A DNA stretch of 64,000 nucleotides from Nocardia salmonicida NBRC 13393 (lineage in GTDB: Bacteria; Actinomycetota; Actinomycetes; Mycobacteriales; Mycobacteriaceae): contig NZ_BDBR01000013.1 in NCBI RefSeq assembly GCF_001613085.1, positions 156,584-220,583 on the forward strand, read 5' to 3'. The position numbers were made by a program, and so were the translations under genes. Shown one piece after another: positions 1 through 8,677 of this stretch. Each line of letters starts with the position of its first letter. The first letter of the stretch is position 1. Below the pieces are notes generated by a model. It searched no databases, was not told the origin of the DNA, and saw nothing but the letters and a program-made list of their open reading frames with translations.

Positions 1-783
1 GTGCTGAACACCGAAGTGGTCGCGTACACGACGTACCAGTCCATGGGCGAGAAGTTGCCCGCGTTCCTCGGCGCGGCCGCCCAGACCTGCGGCGGGCGAG
101 CGGTGAACATCGGCAACCTGCAGACCCCCGATATCGAGAAGCTGGCAGGCGCCCGACCGGATCTGATCGTGTCGGCGAAGGTGCGTCACGAGAAGCAGTA
201 CGAGCAGTTCAAGGGCATCAAGCTCGGATCGGGCACGGTCCCGGTCGTGTTCAGTCAGACCACCGGCGCCACCTGGAAGGAAAATCTCCTGCTGCTCGCC
301 AAGGCGGTCGACAAGGAGAATCTCGCCGAGGCCAAGCTCGCGGCCTACCAGGACCGTGCCGCCAAGATCGGCGCGGCGATCAAGGAGAAGAACGGCGGCA
401 ACGCGCCCACCGTGTCGCTGCTGCGCTTCCTGCCCAAGGAGGACCGGCTGATGCAGCGGGTCAGCTTCGTCGGCGACATCTTCGCCGACACCGGCCTGAA
501 CCAGCTCGACAAGTCCGACGATCCGAAGAACGACTTCTCGATCACCCTGAGCCCGGAGCGTCTCCTCGACGCCGACGCCGACTACATCTTCCTCACCAGC
601 AACGGCGAGGACGCCGCCGCCCAGCGCAAGGCGGCTGCCGCGGCCAACCCGCTGTGGAATCAGCTGCGGGGCAAGGTCACTCCGGTCGACGATCTGGTCT
701 GGCTGACCTCGGTCGGCCTCACCGGCGCGCACGCGGTGCTCGACGACATCGCGACGACCTTCGGGGTCGACCCGGCGAAGTAA
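1..783 (+). CDS. Iron-siderophore ABC transporter substrate-binding protein, 5' truncated by window edge
   Basis: C-terminal part of a periplasmic-binding-protein (FecB/FhuD-like) lipoprotein that captures ferric siderophores outside the membrane and hands them to an ABC importer. About 260 residues are visible, against roughly 310-340 in the family. The signal peptide and lipobox are missing because the gene starts before base 1; the GTG at base 1 is only the first in-frame codon. Family traits include the 'ARPDLIVSAK' segment, the long alpha-helix linker rich in Lys/Ala around residues 95-130, and the closing 'VDDLVWLTSVGLTGAHAVLDDI' type C-terminus. No permease or ATPase follows, so its partners would lie upstream. 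Substrate is not determinable here. Confidence 0.8.
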   Translation: MLNTEVVAYTTYQSMGEKLPAFLGAAAQTCGGRAVNIGNLQTPDIEKLAGARPDLIVSAKVRHEKQYEQFKGIKLGSGTVPVVFSQTTGATWKENLLLLAKAVDKENLAEAKLAAYQDRAAKIGAAIKEKNGGNAPTVSLLRFLPKEDRLMQRVSFVGDIFADTGLNQLDKSDDPKNDFSITLSPERLLDADADYIFLTSNGEDAAAQRKAAAAANPLWNQLRGKVTPVDDLVWLTSVGLTGAHAVLDDIATTFGVDPAK

Positions 784-837
784 ATCGCCGCAAGCAGCGC
801 ACTCGGGCCCTGTTCGCCCACCCCTACACTCGGCGGG

Positions 838-1395
838 GTGGGCGAACAGAAGCAGCGGATGCTGGCCGGGGAGCTGTATCGGGACAACGATCCAGAACTC
901 GTGGCCGAACGGCAACGGGCGCAACGATTGTGCGACGAGTTCAACCGCACCGGGCCCGACGAGACCGGGCGGCGGACCGAGTTGCTGGGCGATCTCCTCG
1001 GCAAGCTGGGGGAGGGGTCCTGGATCATGCCGCGGTTCCAGTGCGACTACGGCTACCTGATCGAGATCGGGGCGAACAGCTTTCTCAACTACGACGCGAT
1101 CCTGCTCGATTGCGCGCCGATCACCATCGGGAACGACTGTTCGATCGGGCCGCGCTGCCAGTTGCTCACCGCGCTGCATCCGATGGAGGATCACGAAAAG
1201 CGCAGGCAGCGGTGGGAATCCGCAGCGCCGATCCGGATCGGTGACAACGCGTGGTTCGGCGGCGGGGTGATCGTGTGCCCCGGCGTGACGATCGGGGACG
1301 ATGTGGTGGTCGGCGCGGGCAGCGTGGTGACCCGCGATCTGCCGGACCGGGTGTTCGCGGCGGGAAATCCGGCGCGGGTGATCCGGCAACTCTAG
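838..1395 (+). CDS. Maltose/galactoside O-acetyltransferase family (hexapeptide)
   Basis: Acetyl-CoA dependent O-acetyltransferase of the LacA/Maa/NodL type, 185 residues, the usual length. The N-terminal maltose-acetyltransferase helix region ('MLAGELYRDNDPEL') is followed by left-handed beta-helix hexapeptide repeats from about residue 60, including 'IEIGANSFLNYDAI', 'IGNDCSIGP' and 'VTIGDDVVVGAGSVVTRDLP'. The catalytic His is probably in 'LLTALHP' (about residue 119). It ends in the typical 'AAGNPARVIRQL'. GTG start. The acceptor sugar cannot be read from the sequence. A cytosolic detoxifying or envelope-sugar acetylation role is possible. Confidence 0.85.
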   Translation: MGEQKQRMLAGELYRDNDPELVAERQRAQRLCDEFNRTGPDETGRRTELLGDLLGKLGEGSWIMPRFQCDYGYLIEIGANSFLNYDAILLDCAPITIGNDCSIGPRCQLLTALHPMEDHEKRRQRWESAAPIRIGDNAWFGGGVIVCPGVTIGDDVVVGAGSVVTRDLPDRVFAAGNPARVIRQL

Positions 1396-1420
1396 GTTTG
1401 CTGGCTACTCTGGACGGCAG

Positions 1421-1439
1421 GCGCCGACGACGTCGGCGC
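1421..1439. terminator. GC-rich hairpin between acetyltransferase and VOC gene
   Basis: Perfect 8-bp arms GCGCCGAC/GTCGGCGC around a 3-base loop, 25 bp after the acetyltransferase stop and 32 bp before the next start. There is no clear U-tract, so it may be a weak terminator or simply a GC palindrome. Confidence 0.35.
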
Positions 1440-1471
1440 GCGCCCATCCGTGCCCGACCAGAGGAGACCGT

Positions 1472-1894
1472 ATGCGCCACGGCGAAGATCTCTCCCTCAC
1501 CCATGTCATGCTGCTCGTGGGTAACCAGGACGAGGCTCTCACCTTCTATCGGGACCTGATCGGCCTTCAGGTCCGCACCGACATGCCGTTCGGCGACAAC
1601 ACGCGCTGGCTGACGGTCGGTCCGGTCGACCAGAAGAACCTGGAATTCGTGCTCGAGGTCCCGGAGATGGCCCCCGACGCCGCCTACCGGGCGGCCGCGC
1701 AGGCGCGCATCGACGGCGGCGCCCAATCCACGATCATCTTCGCCACCGACGACGTCGACGCCACCTTCGCCCGGATTCGCGACGCCGGGGCAGAGGTCGC
1801 GCAGGAGATCGTGAACCAGCAATACGGCCGCGATTGCGCGTTCCGTGACCCGTGGGGCAACCAGATCCGCTTCACCGCCCGCCAGCGCGGCTGA
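1472..1894 (+). CDS. VOC family (glyoxalase/bleomycin-resistance fold) protein
   Basis: 140-residue single-chain vicinal-oxygen-chelate protein with two beta-alpha-beta-beta-beta repeats. The first begins 'THVMLLVGNQDEALTFYRDLIGLQV' and the second 'IIFATDDVDATFARIRDAGAEV'; the ending 'FRDPWGNQIRF' is typical. Potential metal ligands are His11, Glu61 and a distal acidic residue, but the family also contains metal-free members. Substrate unknown; ligand sequestration, dioxygenase and isomerase roles are all possible. An AGAGGAG ribosome-binding site lies upstream of the ATG at 1472. It is followed by ppc in the same direction, separated by 66 bp. Confidence 0.8.
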   Translation: MRHGEDLSLTHVMLLVGNQDEALTFYRDLIGLQVRTDMPFGDNTRWLTVGPVDQKNLEFVLEVPEMAPDAAYRAAAQARIDGGAQSTIIFATDDVDATFARIRDAGAEVAQEIVNQQYGRDCAFRDPWGNQIRFTARQRG

Positions 1895-1960
1895 GCGCGA
1901 CATGCGGGGCGGGTGCGGCGTCGGGTCGCGCCCGCGGGCCCGCGGCAATACTGTCTGACC

Positions 1961-4732
1961 ATGGGCGAATCGCGAATCGAGATGGAACCCGAAGCAACCC
2001 GGCCGCTGCGCGAGGACATCCGCTTCCTCGGCGGCATCCTGGGCGACACCATCCGTGACCACGAGGGTCCCGAGGTGTTCGACCTGATCGAGCGCGTCCG
2101 GATCGAGGCGTTCCGGGTGCGCCGCGAGGAGGTCGAGCGCAGCGCCGTCGCCGATATGCTCGACGGCACCCCCACCGAGGTCGCGATTCCGCTGATCCGG
2201 GCGTTCAGCTACTTCGTGCTGCTGGCCAATCTGGCCGAGGACATCCAACGTGATCGCCGCCGCGCCGCGCACGTGGCGGCGGGTGAGCCGCCGCAGGATT
2301 CCTCGCTGGCCGCCACCTACGACAAACTCGACGCGGCCGGACTCGACGGTTCGGTGGTGGCCGATCTGCTCACCGACGCGCTCGTCTCCCCGGTGATCAC
2401 GGCGCATCCGACCGAAACCCGCAGGCGCACCGTCTTCGACGTGCAGTCCAAGATCACCGAGCTCATGCGCCTTCGTCGCCGCCTCGAGCCCGGGGAGCCC
2501 GGTCTCGACGAATCCGAACTGCGGATCCGGCGCGAAGTGCTCACCCTGTGGCGCACGGCGCTGATCCGGTTGGCGCGCTTGCGGATCCAGGACGAGATCT
2601 CCGTCGGGCTGCGCTACTACGACCTGACTCTCTACGACGTGATCCCCGCGATCAACGCGCAGGTACGGGCCGCACTGCGGGCGCGCTGGCCGGAGAAGGA
2701 GCTCCTGCCGCGCCCGATCCTGCGGCCCGGATCGTGGATCGGCGGCGACCGCGACGGAAACCCGTTCGTCACAGCGGACGTCGTGCACACGGCAGCCGAA
2801 CAAGCCGCCGCCTACGTTTTCGGCCGATACCTGGACGAGCTGGTCGAACTCGAGAAGACCCTGTCGCAATCGGCGCGGCTGGTGCAGGTGTCGCCCCTGG
2901 TGGCGGAGCTCTCGGCCGCGGGATATCCCGACCCCGGCCTGTTCGCCGACGAACCGTATCGCCGTGCGCTGCACGCGATTCGGGGTCGGCTCAGTGCCAC
3001 CGCCGAGCAGGCGCTGGGCGAACTGCCCGAGCAGGGCCTCGATGCCGGCGCCGCCCCGTATCCGACACCCCAAGCCGTCCTCGACGACCTCGATGCGATC
3101 GATGAGTCCATGCGCGCCAGCGGCGACGGACTGCTCGCCGACGACCGCCTCGCCGCCCTGCGCCACGCCATCGAGACCTTCGGTTTCCACCTGCAGGGCC
3201 TCGATATGCGCCAGAACTCCGAGGTGCACGAACAGGTCGTCACCGAACTGCTGGCGTGGTCGGGTGTGCACCCCGACTATCCGAGCCTGTCCGAGGCCGA
3301 GCGCGTGGAGTTGCTGGCCGCCGAATTGCGCACGCGCCGACCACTTCTCGGACCGACCGCGCAGCTGAGCGAACTCGCCACCAAGGAACTGGGGGTGTTG
3401 GGCGCCGCCAAGGAGGTCATCGATACCTTCGGCGCCGCCGCCATCCCGAACTACATCATCAGCATGTGCACCTCGGTCAGCGACATGCTCGAAGCGGCGT
3501 TGCTGCTGAAGGAAGCGGGCATTCTCGATCCGGGTGGCTCCGACACCGCGCCCAGCTGTCCCGTCGGCATCGTCCCGCTGTTCGAAACCATCGAGGACCT
3601 GAGCGCCGGTGCGGCGACGCTGGCCGCGGTGCTGGAGGTTCCGGTTTATCGCGAGTTGGTCGAGGCGGCGGGCATGCGCCAGGAAGTGATGCTCGGCTAC
3701 TCCGATTCCAACAAGGACGGCGGATATCTCGCCGCGAACTGGGCTCTCTACCGCGCGGAACTCGACCTGGTGGAGGTGGCGAGGCAAGCGGGAATCCGGT
3801 TGCGGCTGTTCCACGGTCGCGGCGGCACCGTCGGTCGCGGTGGCGGCCGCAGCTACGACGCCATCCTGGCGCAGCCCGCGGGCGCGGTGCGCGGATCGCT
3901 GCGGCTGACCGAGCAGGGCGAGGTGATCGCCGCGAAGTACTCCGAATCCGGTGCGGCACATCGCAATCTGGAATCGCTGATCGCGGGCACGCTCGAATCG
4001 ACGCTCCTGGATGTGGAGGGCCTCGGCGACGACGCCGAACCGGCCTACGAACTGCTCGACGACCTCGCCGCCCGCGCGCGCGCCGCCTATGCGAACCTGG
4101 TGCACGACACCCCGGGCTTCGTCGAGTACTTCCGCGAATCCACTCCGGTCGCCGAGGTCGGCGACCTCAATATCGGCAGTCGCCCCGCCTCCCGCAAACC
4201 CACCAACTCGGTCTCGGACCTGCGCGCCATCCCGTGGGTGATGGCCTGGAGTCAGGCCAGGGTCATGCTGCCCGGCTGGTACGGCACCGGCACCGCCCTC
4301 GAAGACTGGGTCGGCGACGACCCGGCCCGCCTCGCGCGTCTCACCGACCTCTATCAGCGCTGGCCGTTCTTCAATACCGTGCTGTCGAACCTGGCCCAGG
4401 TGATGGCCAAGAGCGACCTCGACATCGCCGCGCGCTACGCCGAGCTCGTCTCCGACAAAACCCTGCGCGCCGACATCTTCGCCATGATCGCCGACGAACA
4501 CGCCCGCACCATCCGCATGTACCTGGCGGTCACCGGATACACCGAACTCCTCAGCGACAACCCGTCACTGGCCGAATCGATCCACAACCGCTTCCCCTAC
4601 CTGGAGCCGCTGAACCAGCTCCAGGTCGACCTGCTGGCCCGGCTGCGCGGCGGTGACGATTCCGAACTGGTGAAGCGGGGCATCCTGCTCACCATGAACG
4701 GCCTGGCCACCGCCCTGCGCAACTCGGGATAA
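1961..4732 (+). CDS. ppc: Phosphoenolpyruvate carboxylase
   Basis: Anaplerotic enzyme making oxaloacetate from PEP and bicarbonate in the cytosol. 923 residues from the ATG at 1961 fits the family; the in-frame GTG-like codons further upstream would add unconserved residues. Visible landmarks are the catalytic His in 'VITAHPTETRRRT', the 'SWIGGDRDGNPFVT' block, the PEP-binding glycine-rich loop 'FHGRGGTVGRGGG' and 'LTEQGEVIAAKYS'. The C-terminus reads 'LRNSG' where most relatives end in QNTG, a conservative change in the C-terminal tail that contributes to the active site. It converges with the small secreted protein gene 3 bp downstream. Certain assignment. Confidence 0.98.
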   Translation: MGESRIEMEPEATRPLREDIRFLGGILGDTIRDHEGPEVFDLIERVRIEAFRVRREEVERSAVADMLDGTPTEVAIPLIRAFSYFVLLANLAEDIQRDRRRAAHVAAGEPPQDSSLAATYDKLDAAGLDGSVVADLLTDALVSPVITAHPTETRRRTVFDVQSKITELMRLRRRLEPGEPGLDESELRIRREVLTLWRTALIRLARLRIQDEISVGLRYYDLTLYDVIPAINAQVRAALRARWPEKELLPRPILRPGSWIGGDRDGNPFVTADVVHTAAEQAAAYVFGRYLDELVELEKTLSQSARLVQVSPLVAELSAAGYPDPGLFADEPYRRALHAIRGRLSATAEQALGELPEQGLDAGAAPYPTPQAVLDDLDAIDESMRASGDGLLADDRLAALRHAIETFGFHLQGLDMRQNSEVHEQVVTELLAWSGVHPDYPSLSEAERVELLAAELRTRRPLLGPTAQLSELATKELGVLGAAKEVIDTFGAAAIPNYIISMCTSVSDMLEAALLLKEAGILDPGGSDTAPSCPVGIVPLFETIEDLSAGAATLAAVLEVPVYRELVEAAGMRQEVMLGYSDSNKDGGYLAANWALYRAELDLVEVARQAGIRLRLFHGRGGTVGRGGGRSYDAILAQPAGAVRGSLRLTEQGEVIAAKYSESGAAHRNLESLIAGTLESTLLDVEGLGDDAEPAYELLDDLAARARAAYANLVHDTPGFVEYFRESTPVAEVGDLNIGSRPASRKPTNSVSDLRAIPWVMAWSQARVMLPGWYGTGTALEDWVGDDPARLARLTDLYQRWPFFNTVLSNLAQVMAKSDLDIAARYAELVSDKTLRADIFAMIADEHARTIRMYLAVTGYTELLSDNPSLAESIHNRFPYLEPLNQLQVDLLARLRGGDDSELVKRGILLTMNGLATALRNSG

Positions 4733-4735
4733 CAC

Positions 4736-4903
4736 TCAGAGGCAGACGCTGATGGTGAACGGTCCGACCGGGATGCCGGTGCAGATCGACACCGAGCCGA
4801 CGACCGGCTGCGCGGGGGCGGCCGAGGCGGTTCCGGCGCCGATCGCGGTCACGGAAAGGGCGAGGCCGGCGACGGCGAGCGGGCGGGCGAACTTGGCGAA
4901 CAT
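4736..4903 (-). CDS. Tiny secreted two-cysteine protein, function unknown
   Basis: 55 residues from the ATG at 4903. A longer reading from 4990 adds 29 residues lacking signal character, so it is rejected. A clear Sec signal peptide (positive 'MFAKFARP', hydrophobic core, cleavage after 'ASA' near residue 28) would release a mature peptide of about 27 residues. That peptide contains two cysteines 12 residues apart and many Gly/Pro/Val/Ile residues, so a disulfide outside the membrane is likely. I recognise no family with a known function, though small exported proteins like this are common in Nocardia. It converges with ppc, so it probably has its own promoter in 4904-5008. Confidence 0.7.
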   Translation of the reverse strand: MFAKFARPLAVAGLALSVTAIGAGTASAAPAQPVVGSVSICTGIPVGPFTISVCL

Positions 4904-5008
4904 AGGCTGATCCTCGGGTAGAACGGGGTGGACACCCCCGTGTGGGGGCGCCCCATCACAACACGCACGCACCGACGGCGTCCATGACATGGTGGGAATC
5001 GCCGTGGC

Positions 5009-5416
5009 TCAGTCGGTTACAACGGCGATCGCATCGATCTCGACCAGCATCTCCGCGCGGGGCAGGCCGGTGAAAACGGTGGTGCGCGAGGGCAGTACGC
5101 CGTTGCTGGTGTGCTCGGTGACGAACTCGCCGTACGCCTCGTTCATGATCGCGAAGTCCTCACGCTTGGTGAGGTAGACCCGCAGCATCAGCACATCGTC
5201 GAAGGTGGCGCCGGAGGCGTCGATGATCGCCTTGACGTTCATCAGGGTGCGGGTGGTCTGGGCGGCGACATCGCCCTGGTGCAGGTACTCGTTGGTCTCG
5301 GGATCCACCGGGCCTTGACCCGACACCTGGACGAACGGGCCCTTGCGCACGCCCTGGGAGAAGGTGTGGGCGGGCGCCGGGGCGTCGGAGGTGCGCACGG
5401 CGGTCTTGTCGGACAT
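5009..5416 (-). CDS. RidA family (YjgF/YER057c/UK114) enamine/imine deaminase
   Basis: 135-residue RidA-type protein. RidA proteins hydrolyse reactive 2-aminoacrylate-type enamines and imines left by PLP dehydratases. Family landmarks are 'GPFVQVSGQGPVDPET', 'VAAQTTRTLMNVKAIIDASGATFDDVLMLRVYL' (cut here in two blocks) and the substrate-binding Arg in 'PSRTTVFTGLPRAEMLVEID'. The start is the ATG at 5416, preceded by the GAAAGG-type site; the longer frame upstream belongs to the overlapping iclR shadow. It lies 5 bp downstream of iclR in the same transcript. Next to a PLP-dependent dehydratase-like gene, it plausibly speeds ammonia release from that enzyme's product. Confidence 0.9.
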   Translation of the reverse strand: MSDKTAVRTSDAPAPAHTFSQGVRKGPFVQVSGQGPVDPETNEYLHQGDVAAQTTRTLMNVKAIIDASGATFDDVLMLRVYLTKREDFAIMNEAYGEFVTEHTSNGVLPSRTTVFTGLPRAEMLVEIDAIAVVTD

Positions 5417-5421
5417 GGGGT

Positions 5422-6192
5422 TCAGCCTTTCCTCGTGGGGACGTCTCGACGGGGGTCCCAGCCGAGTTCGGTGGAGATGGCATCGGCCGTCGCCCTGACC
5501 TGCGGCAACAGGGCCAGCACTTGATCGTGGTCGAGCAGCACATCGGGAACCGAGACCGACACGGCGGCGACAACGGAGCCGATTCCGTCGCGCACGCCGA
5601 CGCCGATGCAGTTGACGAAGCTCTCGTGTTCCTCGTGATCTTCGGCGAACCCCTGCGCGGCAACGAGATTCAGTTCGGCCAGATACTGATCGGGGGTCCG
5701 CAGCGTGCGGGTGGTGAACGGGTGGAAGTCCAATCGCGCTGCCACCGCGGGCCATTCGTTGCGGGGCAGCGCGGCGACGAGCACCTTGCCGACGGCGGTG
5801 CAGTGCAGCGGCGCGGGCCTGCCGATGCGCGAGTACATCCGCACCGCCTGCTCGGCGTCGACCTTGTCGATGTAGACAGCGTCGCCGGATTCGTAGGCGG
5901 CCAGGTGCACGGTCTGCCCGGTGGCCGCGCCCAGCGCGCTCAGGTGCGGGCGGGCGACCGTGCGCACATCACGGTTCTCCAATGCGCGACTGGCCAATTC
6001 GAACATCCGGGTGCCGAGCGAGTAGCGGTGCGCGTTGTCGCGCACGACGAACCGATCGGCCTGCATGGTCTGCAGGAGCCGCAGCACTGTCGACTTGTGG
6101 ACGCCGAGCCGGACTGCCAGCTCGTCGAGGGACTGCGAGCTCTCGCCGAGGGCGATGAGAATGGACAGGGCCCGCGACACGCTTTGACTCAT
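5422..6192 (-). CDS. IclR family transcriptional regulator
   Basis: 256 residues with an N-terminal winged helix-turn-helix ('LDELAVRLGVHKSTVLRLLQTM', about residues 20-45) and a C-terminal IclR effector domain (about 80-245, with 'CTAVGKVLVAAL' and 'DHEEHESFVNCIGVGVRDG'). KdgR, which senses 2-keto-3-deoxygluconate, is a member of this family. The gene sits between KDG kinase (ATGA overlap, 4 bp) and RidA (5 bp gap), so the regulator is made with the pathway it probably controls. It likely acts on the divergent promoter region 7224-7378. Confidence 0.93.
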   Translation of the reverse strand: MSQSVSRALSILIALGESSQSLDELAVRLGVHKSTVLRLLQTMQADRFVVRDNAHRYSLGTRMFELASRALENRDVRTVARPHLSALGAATGQTVHLAAYESGDAVYIDKVDAEQAVRMYSRIGRPAPLHCTAVGKVLVAALPRNEWPAVAARLDFHPFTTRTLRTPDQYLAELNLVAAQGFAEDHEEHESFVNCIGVGVRDGIGSVVAAVSVSVPDVLLDHDQVLALLPQVRATADAISTELGWDPRRDVPTRKG

Positions 6193-7223
6193 GCGCTGAT
6201 CGTTTCATCCAGAGCCGCCGGATAGCGCAGCGTGGCCCAGATATCGTCCGGGAGCAGCGCGAGGCGCTGAATATCCTCCGGCGGTGGCAGTTTCGCCGCA
6301 TCGCCGGTCGCGGTGAGCGCCGCCGCCGCGCACAGATGGCCGTACCGCAGGCGCGTGCGGAGGTCCGCGCCGTGCAGCAGGGCGGCGAGGTAGCCGCCGG
6401 CGAAGGCGTCACCGGCGCCGATGCGTTCGGTGATCGCCAGGGTCAGCGCGGGCGCCTCGATCGAGAACTCGCCGTCGAAGCCGGTGACGGTGTGCTTGTC
6501 GTTCTTGACGATCAGCTGGGCGGGCTCGGGGAACAACGCGCGCAAGGCGGCCGGGTCGCCGGTGCCGAAGATCTCCTCGGCCTCGTCGGCGCCGAGGAAC
6601 GCCACATCGGCGCCGCGAATGTGCGCGTCGAGTTGGTCGGCGGCCTCGTCGACGCGCGAACCCCACACCGCCGGACGGTAATTCAGGTCGAAACTGACCA
6701 GTCCGTGCCGTGGCCGGGCGAGCAGGGCACGGGTGAGCTCGGTCGCCGACTCCGACAGCGCCGGGGTGATGCCGGTGAAGTGCACGAGATCGGCGCTGTC
6801 GAGTAGCGATACCTGGGCCGCGAGGTCGGCGGTGGACAGCGCGCTGGCGGCCGAACCCGTGCGGTAGTAGTGCATCCGGCTGGCGTCGGCGCCCAGGTCG
6901 TTGGCCGCGCCGGAGCCCGCACCGCGTTCCTTCACGTAGAGACCGGTCGGCCGCGTCGGATCGACGGCGACCGACTCGACGTCCACCCCCTGCGCGCCGA
7001 GTTCGGCAACGAGATATCGCCCGAAGCCGTCGTCGCCGACCCGTGAGAGCCATGCCGCCGACACGTCGAGCTGGGCCAGCACCACGGCCACATTGGCCTC
7101 CGCGCCGCCTGCTCCGCGCTCGAACCGCGCGGACTGTTCCAGGGGCCCCGCGCCCGCGATCAGTACGGCCAGTCCCTCGCCGACGGTGACCGCCCTGGGC
7201 CGAGTGGTTGTTGCCTGGGTCAC
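6189..7223 (-). CDS. kdgK: PfkB family sugar kinase, probable 2-keto-3-deoxygluconate kinase
   Basis: 344-residue ribokinase/PfkB-fold kinase. Both signatures are visible: an N-terminal 'GGAEANVAVVLAQL' glycine block and the C-terminal catalytic block 'GAGDAFAGGYLAALLHG', whose Asp is the catalytic base. Inference from neighbours: an adjacent KDPG aldolase (eda) and a KdgR-type IclR regulator point to phosphorylation of 2-keto-3-deoxygluconate to KDPG. The start chosen is the GTG at 7223, with AAAGGG eight bases upstream; an ATG at 7268 would add 15 residues before the conserved fold. It shares an ATGA overlap with iclR. Confidence 0.85.
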   Translation of the reverse strand: MTQATTTRPRAVTVGEGLAVLIAGAGPLEQSARFERGAGGAEANVAVVLAQLDVSAAWLSRVGDDGFGRYLVAELGAQGVDVESVAVDPTRPTGLYVKERGAGSGAANDLGADASRMHYYRTGSAASALSTADLAAQVSLLDSADLVHFTGITPALSESATELTRALLARPRHGLVSFDLNYRPAVWGSRVDEAADQLDAHIRGADVAFLGADEAEEIFGTGDPAALRALFPEPAQLIVKNDKHTVTGFDGEFSIEAPALTLAITERIGAGDAFAGGYLAALLHGADLRTRLRYGHLCAAAALTATGDAAKLPPPEDIQRLALLPDDIWATLRYPAALDETISA

Positions 7224-7301
7224 CTCGTTCGCCCTTTCGTGCTTGCGGTCACTGCCCTCGGGATGCACAATAACGAGCAGAAACGCTCAGCGCAACCACC
7301 G

Positions 7302-7316
7302 TTGCATATTACGCAA
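7302..7316. promoter_or_regulatory. Candidate operator in the divergent kdgK / dehydratase promoter region
   Basis: TTGC-N7-GCAA dyad inside an AT-richer stretch between the divergent starts at 7223 and 7379. IclR regulators usually bind short dyads between divergent genes. Assignment to this IclR is inference. Confidence 0.4.
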
Positions 7317-7378
7317 TGTTGATCCGACATGATCGATCGAGCCGCCACCCCGGGTTCGGTCGAGGAGAAAGGGATGCT

Positions 7379-8674
7379 GTGATCATCGACAACGACGTCG
7401 TCGACGCCCTCGCCGACGAGGTGCTCGGACCCCAGGACAAGAGCGCGCCGCCCGCGGCGTGGGGGAGCACCGTGCGCGAATACCTCGACGGCGCACCGCG
7501 TCTGGATCAGTGGCAGACGCCGTTGCTCACCCTCGACCGCGGCAGGCTCGACGCGAACCGTGACCTCATGGCCGAGTGGACCACCGTCGCGGGCGTCGCG
7601 CTCGCCCCGCACGGTAAGACGACGATGGCGCCGCGGCTGTGGCGCGAGCAGCTCGTGGCCGGGTCGTGGGGGATCACCCTGGCCACCGCGTGGCAGGCGC
7701 AGCTCGCGCGCTCGTTCGGCGTCGGCCGGATCATGCTCGCCAATACGCTGATCGACCCGGTCGGATTGGCCTGGGCCGCAGCGGAATCGGCGCGGAATCC
7801 CGACTTCGAGGTGTACTGCTGGGTAGACGGCGTCGCCACCGTCGAACTGATGGACAAGATCCTGCGCGATACCGCCCCTGGTCCGCGCGTGCGGGTGCTG
7901 GTCGAACTGGGCGGACCGCACGGCCGCACCGGCGCGCGCACCCGTGCCCAAGCGCGCGCGGTCGCCGCTGCCGTCGGCGCGAGTGAGCGGTTGAGCCTGG
8001 CCGGTGTCGCGGGCTACGAGGGCGCACTGGCCCACGATCGCAGTACCGAGGGCGTCGCGGCCGTGCGCGGCTACCTCGGCGAACTGGCCGCGCTGCACAC
8101 CGAACTCGCTGCGGCGGGCGCCTATTCGGGTTCGGCGGTCGTCACCGCCGGGGGCAGTGCCTACCCCGAACTCGTGGTCGACGAACTCGCCGGACTGGCC
8201 GATCCCGAGGGGGCGCGCGGCGTGGCGACCACCGTGGTCCTGCGCAGCGGCGCCTACCTCGTGCACGACGACGGCTTCTACGCGGGGATCTCCCCGCTCG
8301 CCGCGCCCGCGAAGGAACCCGGCCTGCGTTCGGCCATGCACGGCTGGGCTCGGGTGGTCTCGCGACCCGAACCGGAACTGGCCCTGCTCGACGGGGGCAA
8401 ACGCGATTTCCCCTTCGACGAGGGCCTGCCGGTGCCCCAGCAGGTCATCGGCGGCACGCTCCCGCCGAACGCGGTGGTTACCGCGCTGAACGATCAGCAC
8501 ACCTTCCTGCGCATGCCCGGCGCGGATCCGGCCGATCTGCCGGTCGGCTCCGTCGTGCGGCTCGGCCTCTCGCACCCCTGCACCGCGTTCGACAAGTGGC
8601 GCCGCATCCCCGTGATCGACAGCGCCGACGCGCCCGACCCGCGCGTGGTCGACCTGATCCGCACCTACTTCTGA
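7379..8674 (+). CDS. DSD1-type PLP enzyme (D-serine dehydratase / D-glucosaminate dehydratase-like)
   Basis: 431-residue fold-type III PLP enzyme: an alanine-racemase-like N-terminal barrel followed by a D-serine-dehydratase-like C-terminal domain. The PLP lysine is in 'LAPHGKTTMAP' (about residue 83). The Zn-binding pair His/Cys is visible in 'LSHPCTAFDKW' near the C-terminus, as in eukaryotic D-serine dehydratase. Known relatives act on D-serine, D-threonine or D-glucosaminate. The flanking kdgK, eda, deacylase and gluconate-type permease favour D-glucosaminate to 2-keto-3-deoxygluconate plus ammonia. Start GTG 7379 with AGGAG at 7363-7367; the frame from 7316 adds unconserved residues. Stops 3 bp before the deacylase. 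Confidence 0.82.
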   Translation: MIIDNDVVDALADEVLGPQDKSAPPAAWGSTVREYLDGAPRLDQWQTPLLTLDRGRLDANRDLMAEWTTVAGVALAPHGKTTMAPRLWREQLVAGSWGITLATAWQAQLARSFGVGRIMLANTLIDPVGLAWAAAESARNPDFEVYCWVDGVATVELMDKILRDTAPGPRVRVLVELGGPHGRTGARTRAQARAVAAAVGASERLSLAGVAGYEGALAHDRSTEGVAAVRGYLGELAALHTELAAAGAYSGSAVVTAGGSAYPELVVDELAGLADPEGARGVATTVVLRSGAYLVHDDGFYAGISPLAAPAKEPGLRSAMHGWARVVSRPEPELALLDGGKRDFPFDEGLPVPQQVIGGTLPPNAVVTALNDQHTFLRMPGADPADLPVGSVVRLGLSHPCTAFDKWRRIPVIDSADAPDPRVVDLIRTYF

Positions 8675-8677
8675 CGG

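Noticed and set aside
1166..4501. 1111-residue minus-strand open frame opposite ppc
   Set aside because: It is the antisense shadow of a conserved high-GC gene: Asp/Gly/His/Arg-rich composition without domains, covering the acetyltransferase, VOC and ppc genes.
4904..4990. 29-residue N-terminal extension of the small secreted protein
   Set aside because: It lacks signal-peptide features and places the hydrophobic core too far inside; the ATG at 4903 gives a standard signal peptide.
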